Source: Christensenella sp. UBA1214 (GTDB taxonomy: Bacteria; Bacillota; Clostridia; Christensenellales; CAG-138). From it: a DNA stretch of 12,477 nt. The stretch covers positions 5,789 through 18,265 of the forward strand of contig DBXK01000046.1 of the NCBI GenBank assembly GCA_002309375.1, written 5' to 3'. Of the stretch, positions 5,832 through 11,761 are shown one piece after another. The notes beneath the pieces are model-generated. The model was not told the DNA's origin. It searched no databases and saw only the letters and a program-made list of their open reading frames with translations. The first letter of the stretch is position 1. Every line of letters begins with the position of its first letter. The translations under genes and the position numbers were made by a program.

Positions 5832-8120
5832 ATGAAGATAATCCTCGCAAAGCACGCGGGCTTCTGCTTCGGCGTGCGCCGGGCGGTGGAGCTTGCCAAA
5901 GCGACCGCCGAAAAGGTTTACGGCGAAAACGGGGCCGCGGAAGGCGGACCCCGCGTTTATACTTACGGCGAGCTCATCCACAACAGGACCGTCGTCGAGG
6001 AGCTGGCTTCGGCCGGTATCGAGGCGATCGAAAGCCCCGATGAGGCCAAGGAAGGGGACTATGTCGTGATCCGCTCCCACGGCGTGCCGAAGGCGGTCTG
6101 CGATGCGCTTGAGGAAAGAAAGATCAACTGCGTCGACGCGACCTGCCCCTTCGTTGCGCATATCCATGACATCGTTTCCGAAGCGCATGCAGCGGGCGAA
6201 CGCGTTTTCATCATCGGCGAGCCGACCCATCCGGAGGTCGTCGGCATCAACGGCCACTGTGCCGATGCGGCGGAATTCATCAAAACCGAAGAGGACCTCA
6301 AAAAGCTTGCGGGAGGCAGCGGCTGCCTCGTCGTACAGACCACATTCGATTATGACAGCTTTACAAAAATGGCGGATCGGATCGCGCGGGAATACCCGGA
6401 GATCACCGTTCACAACACCATCTGCTCGATCACGAAGGAGCGGCAGACGGAGGCGGAGGAGCTGAGCAGGAAATGCGACGCAATGCTTGTTTTGGGCGAT
6501 AAAAACAGCTCCAACACGCAAAAGCTCAAAGAAATTTGCAAAAAAAATTGCAAACAGACCCAAAATGCCGCAAAAGTCAATGAAATTTCTCTTGATTTCT
6601 TTAAAAAACATGGTATAATGATAGGCGTTGTTGCCGGTGCATCCACACCGGATTCGATTATCAGGGAGGTTATCAACACAATGAACGAACAGGGTAAGGC
6701 TGAAATCAACGAAGCCACCGAAAACGTGACCGCAGAAGCGGCACAGACCATCGAAGAGAACGCTGTTTTTGATGAAGACGCAATCAACAAGACCATCGTT
6801 CGCATCCATGGCGGACAGATCCTCACGGGTACTGTCATCCAGATCGTTGACGGCGAGGTCAGCGTCAGCATCGGCTATAAGTCCGATGGATACATTCCGC
6901 GTTCCGAGTTCTCCAACGACCCCGAGCTCGATCCCGCTTCCGTATACAAAGTGGGCGATCCCATCGACGTTGAAGTGCTCAAGGTAAACGATGGCGAAGG
7001 CAACGTACTGCTTTCCCGCAAGGACGTGGAGCGTCAGAAGGTTTGGGACGATTTCGCAAACGATCCCGAAATCAACGAGAAGGTCTTTGAAGGCACCTGC
7101 AAGGAAGTCATCAAGGGCGGCGTGCTCGTAGCGCTCGATAACGGTGCCGCAATGGCATTCGTTCCCGCTTCTCAGGTTTCCACGAGGTTCGTTCAGGATC
7201 TCAAGCAGTTCGTCGGCAAGCCGATGAAGCTCAAGATCCTCGAAGTCGACACCAAGCGCAGGCGCGTCGTCGGTTCCTGCAAGGCAGTCCTTCTTAAGGA
7301 AGCCGAAGAAGCCGAAAAGGCGATCTGGGACAACCTCGCGGTTGGCCAGAAGCTCACCGGTACCGTCCGCCGCCTGACCGATTTCGGCGCATTCGTCGAC
7401 ATCGGCGGTGTTGATGGCCTTGTACATATCACCCAGTGCGCATGGGGCAAGGTCAAGAATCCGGCCGAAGTCTTCACTCCCGGCCAGAAGATCGAAGTCA
7501 TCATCCGCGAGCTCGACAAGGAGAACAAGAAGATCTCCCTCGGCTATCGCGAGCTGCTTCCGAAGCCCTGGACCACCGCAGACGAAAGGTACCCCGTCGG
7601 TTCCTTCGTTGAGGGCAAAGTCGTCCGCATCGTTCCCTTCGGCGCATTCGTTTCCCTCGAGCCCACCATCGACGGCCTCGTCCATATTTCCCAGGTCGGC
7701 CTGAAGAGGGTCTCCAAGGTCGAAGACGAGATCAACGTCGGCGATCGCGTACGCTGCAAGGTCATCGAAGTCGATACCCAGAAGCGCCGCATCAGCCTCA
7801 GCCGCAGGGATGCTCTCATCGACGAGAACCCCGAAGAAGCCGCCGAGATCCTCGCCCGTGAGCGTGAACAGCGCGAGCGCGAGCGTGCGGAGCGTCAGGA
7901 AAAGCGTGCTCAGGAAGAGCAGAACCGCAAGGAAAACCAGGCTGCCCGCGAGGAGCGCCGCCGTGAGCGCGGTGAGCGCCAGGAGCGCCGCCGCCGTGAG
8001 GAGCCCGATTACGAGCTTCCGCCGGTAGAGTCCGCAACCACCAGCCTCGCAGCCCTTCTCGGCAACTTCGTTGCCAACGAAGAGGAGCCCAAGGCCGAGG
8101 AACCCAAGACCGAGGAATAA
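5832..8120 (+). CDS. ispH-rpsA: IspH (HMBPP reductase) fused to ribosomal protein S1-like protein
   Basis: The protein has 762 residues and starts at ATG 5832 behind GAAAGGAAA. Residues 1-283 are 4-hydroxy-3-methylbut-2-enyl diphosphate reductase, the last step of the MEP isoprenoid pathway. The three Fe-S cluster cysteines are Cys12 (AGFCFGVRRA), Cys105 (VDATCPFV) and Cys198 (NTICSITKERQ); PTHPE (131-135) and SSNTQKL (226-232) are substrate-site motifs, and GVVAGASTPDSII ends the domain. Residues 324 to about 660 contain four S1 RNA-binding folds, at roughly 328-396, 415-486, 505-573 and 590-658; the last two carry the textbook FGAFVDI and FGAFVSL cores and DGLVHI. A tail of Arg and Glu runs (about 672-726) follows. 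Such fusions are known in Clostridia. Features at the junction suggest the S1 part may also be made separately. Confidence 0.95.
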   Translation: MKIILAKHAGFCFGVRRAVELAKATAEKVYGENGAAEGGPRVYTYGELIHNRTVVEELASAGIEAIESPDEAKEGDYVVIRSHGVPKAVCDALEERKINCVDATCPFVAHIHDIVSEAHAAGERVFIIGEPTHPEVVGINGHCADAAEFIKTEEDLKKLAGGSGCLVVQTTFDYDSFTKMADRIAREYPEITVHNTICSITKERQTEAEELSRKCDAMLVLGDKNSSNTQKLKEICKKNCKQTQNAAKVNEISLDFFKKHGIMIGVVAGASTPDSIIREVINTMNEQGKAEINEATENVTAEAAQTIEENAVFDEDAINKTIVRIHGGQILTGTVIQIVDGEVSVSIGYKSDGYIPRSEFSNDPELDPASVYKVGDPIDVEVLKVNDGEGNVLLSRKDVERQKVWDDFANDPEINEKVFEGTCKEVIKGGVLVALDNGAAMAFVPASQVSTRFVQDLKQFVGKPMKLKILEVDTKRRRVVGSCKAVLLKEAEEAEKAIWDNLAVGQKLTGTVRRLTDFGAFVDIGGVDGLVHITQCAWGKVKNPAEVFTPGQKIEVIIRELDKENKKISLGYRELLPKPWTTADERYPVGSFVEGKVVRIVPFGAFVSLEPTIDGLVHISQVGLKRVSKVEDEINVGDRVRCKVIEVDTQKRRISLSRRDALIDENPEEAAEILAREREQRERERAERQEKRAQEEQNRKENQAAREERRRERGERQERRRREEPDYELPPVESATTSLAALLGNFVANEEEPKAEEPKTEE
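6592..6619 (+). promoter_or_regulatory. Candidate internal promoter for the S1 part of the fusion
   Basis: TTGATT (6592-6597), a 16-base spacer, then TATAAT (6614-6619) preceded by TGG, which makes an extended -10 (TGnTATAAT). It lies inside the ispH coding region, 61 bases before an in-frame ATG at 6681, in a stretch where I count only 26 G/C in 90 bases (6531-6620). The promoter-like match is seen; activity is inferred. Confidence 0.6.
6681..8120 (+). CDS. rpsA: Possible separately translated 30S ribosomal protein S1 (internal start of the fusion)
   Basis: An in-frame ATG at 6681 (Met284 of the fusion) would give a 479-residue protein starting MNEQGKAEINEATEN, with four S1 domains. GGGAGGT (6664-6670) lies 10 bases upstream; the spacing is a little long but the core is perfect. 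A candidate extended -10 promoter is at 6592-6619, and a hairpin CCGGTG/CACCGG (6634-6651) falls in the would-be leader. The Met falls immediately after the end of the IspH domain, where a stand-alone S1 gene would begin, and the acidic first 35 residues resemble a free S1 N-terminus more than a domain linker. This entry overlaps the fusion and is an alternative product, not a replacement. The frame has no stop between the two parts, so read-through fusion remains the default. Confidence 0.5.
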   Translation: MNEQGKAEINEATENVTAEAAQTIEENAVFDEDAINKTIVRIHGGQILTGTVIQIVDGEVSVSIGYKSDGYIPRSEFSNDPELDPASVYKVGDPIDVEVLKVNDGEGNVLLSRKDVERQKVWDDFANDPEINEKVFEGTCKEVIKGGVLVALDNGAAMAFVPASQVSTRFVQDLKQFVGKPMKLKILEVDTKRRRVVGSCKAVLLKEAEEAEKAIWDNLAVGQKLTGTVRRLTDFGAFVDIGGVDGLVHITQCAWGKVKNPAEVFTPGQKIEVIIRELDKENKKISLGYRELLPKPWTTADERYPVGSFVEGKVVRIVPFGAFVSLEPTIDGLVHISQVGLKRVSKVEDEINVGDRVRCKVIEVDTQKRRISLSRRDALIDENPEEAAEILAREREQRERERAERQEKRAQEEQNRKENQAAREERRRERGERQERRRREEPDYELPPVESATTSLAALLGNFVANEEEPKAEEPKTEE

Positions 8121-8134
8121 TCCTTAACCAAAAG

Positions 8135-8165
8135 AAAAGGCGCTTCCGTGCGGAGCGCCTTTTTT
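8135..8165 (+). terminator. Intrinsic terminator of the surE–ispH/S1 operon
   Basis: AAAAGGCGCT pairs with AGCGCCTTTT, with an inner CC/GG extension across a bulged T and a short loop, followed by a T tract (8160-8165). It begins 14 bases after the stop codon of the fusion gene. A separate hairpin for the opposite strand lies 12 bases further on. Confidence 0.88.
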
Positions 8166-8177
8166 ATGCGCCGAAAC

Positions 8178-8207
8178 AAAAAACCGTGCCCCGAAGAGCA
8201 CGGTTTT
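8178..8207 (-). terminator. Intrinsic terminator of the carboxypeptidase–aminopeptidase unit
   Basis: A perfect 10-base inverted repeat, AAAACCGTGC (8180-8189) with GCACGGTTTT (8198-8207), encloses an 8-base loop. Read on the - strand it ends in a T run (TTTTTTGTTT) and lies 13 bases after the aminopeptidase stop. It forms a convergent pair with the hairpin at 8135-8165. Confidence 0.88.
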
Positions 8208-8220
8208 CGCTTTTATTGCA

Positions 8221-9513
8221 TTATTCGTTCATGTATTTTTCAACAAGCCTGTTCAGTGCGTCCTGGTCCTTCGCGCCCATCGTCTCGCGGCAGGAATGCA
8301 TCGCGAGCATCGGAACGCCGACGTCCGCAACACTCATGCCGAGCTGGCTTGCCGCATAGCTGCCGAGGGTGCCGCCGCCGCGAAGATCCGGGCGGTTCAT
8401 ATAGCGCTGGAAGGGGATCTCATACTTCTTGCAGATGCCCTCGATGATGCCGATGCCGCCGGCTTCGGTCGAATAGCGCTGCTCGTAATTCATCTTCAGC
8501 GAAACGCCCTTGTTCATCTCGCTCGCGCTCGAGCCGTCCGCCATATCCGCGTGGTTCGGGTGCTTCGCGTGGGCAACGTCGCAGCTGAGCATGAAGCCGC
8601 CCGTCAGCGAATCGATGTATTCGCTGCGGCTTGCGCCGAGGGCGAGGGAGATCTTTTCGAGGATCAGCCCGAGCGTCGCGCTGTCGGCGCCCTGCTTCGT
8701 TCCGGAACCGACCTCTTCATTGTCGAAAAGGATCGCCGCCGTTACGCCGCGCTTCCTCGTGCAGTTCGTGATGCCGTAAAGGATCGCGTAAGTCGAAGTG
8801 ATGTTGTCGAGGCGCGGGGAGGTGAGGATATCCTCATCGAAGCCGCAGAGCACTGGCTCCTCCGCATTGTAAAGGCAAAGATCATAGCTCAGGATATCCT
8901 CCGGCGCAACGCCGAGCTTTTCCGCGAGCTTGCCGAGGAAATAGCCGTCCTTGCTGAATTCCTTTTCGACCGTTGCGCAGACGGGCAGCATATCCTTGTT
9001 CGGATTGTATGCGACGCCCTTGTTGACTTCGCGGTTGAGGTGGATCGCAAGGCTCGGGATCGTCAGGATCGGCTTAACGAAATCGACGCTGCGGCGCTCC
9101 GGCGCGAGCACGTTTTCGCTTTTGATCGTCACAACGCCGGAAGCGCTGAGCGGACGGTCGAGCCAGGTGGAGTGGATCATGCCGCCGTAGGGTTCGACGG
9201 AAAGCTTCACACAGCCGGCGGAGATCTGCTCGGGATCGGGCTTGATGTAATAGCAGGGCCAGTCGATATGGCTTGCGGCAAGGCGGAAACCGTCGCCGGG
9301 CCGATACTCTTCGCCGACGGTGAAGGCGATCAGCAGCTTCCCGAAGACGTTGACGAAATACTTTCCGCCCTTTTCAAGGCTCCAAGCGCCGCCTGCGGGC
9401 AGCCCGGTGAAGCCTTCTTCAAGGCTCAGGATATCCGTCGCTTCGCGGATCGTCTGCTCCGGCGAAGTGGATCTCTTCAGCAGGGAAATGAGCCCCTTCA
9501 ATTCGTTTTTCAT
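8221..9513 (-). CDS. M18 family aspartyl-type aminopeptidase
   Basis: The protein has 430 residues, typical for the family. These dodecameric, cytosolic dizinc enzymes remove N-terminal residues, often acidic ones, from peptides. The full metal and catalytic set is visible: His82 in ASHIDWP, Asp236 in SPRLDN, the Glu266-Glu267 pair in FDNEEVGSGTKQGA, Asp312 in CDVAHAKHPN, and His406 in LAMHSCRETMG. SHIDWP differs from the usual SHTDSP while keeping the ligand His and the Asp. There is no signal peptide. The ATG at 9513 has GGAGG about 11 bases upstream. It begins 47 bases after the carboxypeptidase gene with no terminator or clear promoter between, so the two are probably one transcript. The functional link, perhaps peptide recycling, is a guess. 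Confidence 0.93.
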   Translation of the reverse strand: MKNELKGLISLLKRSTSPEQTIREATDILSLEEGFTGLPAGGAWSLEKGGKYFVNVFGKLLIAFTVGEEYRPGDGFRLAASHIDWPCYYIKPDPEQISAGCVKLSVEPYGGMIHSTWLDRPLSASGVVTIKSENVLAPERRSVDFVKPILTIPSLAIHLNREVNKGVAYNPNKDMLPVCATVEKEFSKDGYFLGKLAEKLGVAPEDILSYDLCLYNAEEPVLCGFDEDILTSPRLDNITSTYAILYGITNCTRKRGVTAAILFDNEEVGSGTKQGADSATLGLILEKISLALGASRSEYIDSLTGGFMLSCDVAHAKHPNHADMADGSSASEMNKGVSLKMNYEQRYSTEAGGIGIIEGICKKYEIPFQRYMNRPDLRGGGTLGSYAASQLGMSVADVGVPMLAMHSCRETMGAKDQDALNRLVEKYMNE

Positions 9514-9560
9514 TATTGAATGATCCTCCGATCAATTTGATTTGCGTTTTTTCTTTCCGA

Positions 9561-11468
9561 TCAGCGGAAGCTTGCACGGTAGCGGTTCGCCGACCTTCTG
9601 CGGGAACGGCGGCGCCTCGATTTGCGAAGGATGATGCCGCGGATGATGATGACAGCGAGCAGCAGCAGCACAACGATCAGCACCCAGAACAGCACGCCGC
9701 TGCCCGCGCTGCGGCAGAGGTAATAGGAGCCGTTGCGGATGTGGTAGCCGTGTTCGTGATTCTCGAAGAACCAGATCATGCTGTCGTCGACGCCGTCGGT
9801 GATCATCTTCGTTTCCCGGCCGTCGATCGTGACGGTCTTGGTCTCGATGGGGATGCCGGCGAGCGTTCCGTCCTTCGGGGTCGATGAAAGCGCGATGCCG
9901 TCAACGACGATCAGGTAGGATTCCTGGTCGCTGATGCCTTCGCGAAGGATATAGTAGGCGCTGCCCTGGCTGTCGAAAAGGCGCTGATAAAGCTCAACGC
10001 TGCCGCCGTCATTCGTGCCGTTCGCGCGGAACAGCTTTTCCGAAAGGTAAAGGTACAGCCATTCGGCTTTGCCCTGGGTATAGAGCGCGCCGTCGTAATA
10101 AGTCCAAACGGAATACTGCGCCGCGCCGGCGGTGCGCTGCAGACCGAGGTTGGAATACTTGCTCGAAGCGCGCGGAGCGGTGTCGGGAATGATCGAGCCG
10201 TCGTGGATCTCCGGTTCGATATTCGGCGCGCCTGCGATCACCCTCGTGCAGAGCAGCTTCGCCGTGATCGGCTTATCGCTCGTGAAATAATAATCGACTT
10301 CGCCGACGATATCCTTTTTGTTGTCGGCATTGAGAGGAGCTCTGACGTTCTGGATGCGCAGCTCGATGCGGACGCTCGAGGGGTCGTCGAAGAAATGCTG
10401 AAGATTCGAACGCGCGCCTTTGACGGAGAGACCGCTGATATCCGCTTCCGCGATGAAGGCGCCGCCCTCGGGATCGAGGGGGGAGGCATTCTCCGCCTGG
10501 AGCTCGAACCGGGTCTGCAGGCCGAATTCGGAAAGCTGGAAATCGCGGTAATTCTGGAAGCCCCATTCGTATAGCCGCTTCGCAACGCGGTAGCGGTTGT
10601 TCGAATTGGTCGGGCTGTGTTCGTCGCCGAACTGAACGAGGATCAGCCGCACATCGTTATTCTGGGCGCAGCTCATGAGGCAATAGCCCGCCTCGTTGGT
10701 CTCGCCGGTCTTGCCGCCGATGCATTTATTGTAAATGAAGCTTTCGGAATCGCCGGCCTTGTCCCGGATCAGTTTATTCGTGTTTTCAAGGTGGAAGCCC
10801 TCGGGATGTATGTTCGTCGGCGGGACGTCATAGACGGCGGTGCCGATGACTGCCATGATCTCCGGGTTTTTGAGCACTTCGCGCATCAGGATGCCGAAAT
10901 CGCGCGCGGTCGTATAATGCTCCTCGTTGTGCCGGCCGTCCACCGTTGCGAAATGGGTGGAATTCATGCCGAGCTCTTTTGCCTTATTGTTCATCAGCTC
11001 GAGGAATGCGCTGACGGCGCTTTCCGCGCTTGCGTCGCTGTCCGCAAACGCCGCCTCCATTGCGAGCGCTTTCGCCGCATCGTTTCCGGAGTGCATCAGC
11101 ATTCCGTAAAGCAGGTTCCGAAGGCTGATCACTTCATAAGCCTCGAGGCCCATGAGGGAGCTGTTCGATGTGAAGCCGACGACGGGACGCCAGCCGAGGG
11201 TGACCTCGGTATCGAGGCTGACGCCCTTGTTTTTGAAAACCTCGAGCGCGACGAGCGCGGTCATCAGCTTCGTCGTGCTTGCGGGATATGCTTTTTCATC
11301 GGCATTGCGCTCATAGAGCACCTCGCCGCCGTCCGCTTCGATCAAAAGCAGATTCGGCGTCGTAACATCCGCAAACGGATCGCTGCCGGAGCCCGCCGCA
11401 AAGGCCGCGGAAGGCACGAGCGGAATGAGCATTGCAATGCAAAGGAAGAAATATAAAAAGCGTTTCAT
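9561..11468 (-). CDS. dacA: D-alanyl-D-alanine carboxypeptidase (PBP5/DacA type) with long C-terminal extension
   Basis: The protein has 635 residues from ATG 11468, chosen because GGGGGATC lies 5 bases upstream; an in-frame TTG at 11483 would add five residues. It trims the terminal D-Ala from peptidoglycan stem peptides outside the cell. A signal peptide ends at AAFAA (21-25). Peptidase S11 motifs are intact: STTK (Ser64, Lys67), SGN (127-129) and KTG (253-255). A PBP5-like beta domain follows (about 305-410, with KKDIVGEVDYYF). Then come about 180 extra residues (411-590) of unrecognised type, a transmembrane helix (about 591-614) and an Arg-rich cytosolic end (RKSRRRRSRRRS). Family members are usually about 380-450 residues and anchored by an amphipathic helix. 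The aminopeptidase gene lies just downstream. Confidence 0.92.
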   Translation of the reverse strand: MKRFLYFFLCIAMLIPLVPSAAFAAGSGSDPFADVTTPNLLLIEADGGEVLYERNADEKAYPASTTKLMTALVALEVFKNKGVSLDTEVTLGWRPVVGFTSNSSLMGLEAYEVISLRNLLYGMLMHSGNDAAKALAMEAAFADSDASAESAVSAFLELMNNKAKELGMNSTHFATVDGRHNEEHYTTARDFGILMREVLKNPEIMAVIGTAVYDVPPTNIHPEGFHLENTNKLIRDKAGDSESFIYNKCIGGKTGETNEAGYCLMSCAQNNDVRLILVQFGDEHSPTNSNNRYRVAKRLYEWGFQNYRDFQLSEFGLQTRFELQAENASPLDPEGGAFIAEADISGLSVKGARSNLQHFFDDPSSVRIELRIQNVRAPLNADNKKDIVGEVDYYFTSDKPITAKLLCTRVIAGAPNIEPEIHDGSIIPDTAPRASSKYSNLGLQRTAGAAQYSVWTYYDGALYTQGKAEWLYLYLSEKLFRANGTNDGGSVELYQRLFDSQGSAYYILREGISDQESYLIVVDGIALSSTPKDGTLAGIPIETKTVTIDGRETKMITDGVDDSMIWFFENHEHGYHIRNGSYYLCRSAGSGVLFWVLIVVLLLLAVIIIRGIILRKSRRRRSRRRSANRYRASFR

Positions 11469-11527
11469 GCGCGGATCCCCCAAAATTATTCGCCGCCTCT
11501 GTCGGGCGGACGGATATACCTACGAAT

Positions 11528-11556
11528 ATTATAACATTTTGCCGCGCGCTTGTACA
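11528..11556 (-). promoter_or_regulatory. Promoter for the carboxypeptidase–aminopeptidase unit
   Basis: On the - strand, TATAAT (11528-11533) is a perfect -10 with an upstream TGT, giving an extended -10 (TGnTATAAT). TGTACA (11551-11556), 17 bases further upstream, is a weak -35 with four of six matches. The -35 lies inside a 7-base inverted repeat (CCGCGCG 11542-11548, CGCGCGG 11560-11566), which could be an operator. The predicted leader is about 50 bases. Confidence 0.7.
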
Positions 11557-11632
11557 GACCGCGCGGACGCTTTTTTGCAATTATCGGAATGCCCGAACCG
11601 GGAAATTTGTGCTTTTCTCGGGGGCCGGAACG

Positions 11633-11641
11633 TGATATAAT
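11633..11641 (+). promoter_or_regulatory. Extended -10 element upstream of the final lipoprotein gene
   Basis: TGATATAAT fits an extended -10 (TGnTATAAT). No good -35 is found at 16-18 bases; the hexamer at 17 is TTTTCT. A transcript would have a leader of about 115 bases containing a CCCCCGGGGG palindrome (11705-11714) but no recognisable riboswitch. It is divergent to the promoter at 11528-11556, about 80 bases away. Confidence 0.5.
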
Positions 11642-11761
11642 AAATTGATATGGTATGTTCCCGATCCAGCGGCACGGCAAACAGCCGATCGACCGGGCGA
11701 AATGCCCCCGGGGGAAAAACGGAAGAAGAACTCGGGATGAAAAGAAAGGACCTGACCGTTG

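Noticed and set aside
5190..7685. A very long antisense open frame (about 830 codons) opposite plsC and ispH–S1
   Set aside because: It mirrors three well-identified genes, has no ribosome binding site or sensible protein motifs, and is explained by GC-rich codon bias that suppresses stops on the opposite strand.
8296..9519. A 407-codon open frame on the + strand opposite the M18 aminopeptidase
   Set aside because: The opposite strand encodes a complete enzyme with all metal ligands. This frame gives Arg/Ala-rich sequence with no recognisable domain.
9540..9575. TTCCG/CGGAA hairpin next to a T/A run between the two - strand genes
   Set aside because: On the transcribed strand it is followed by A residues, not T, and it overlaps the stop codon of the carboxypeptidase, so it is not a terminator.
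10617..11456. A 279-codon + strand frame opposite the carboxypeptidase
   Set aside because: It is a shadow of the S11 catalytic domain, whose STTK, SGN and KTG motifs are intact on the - strand.
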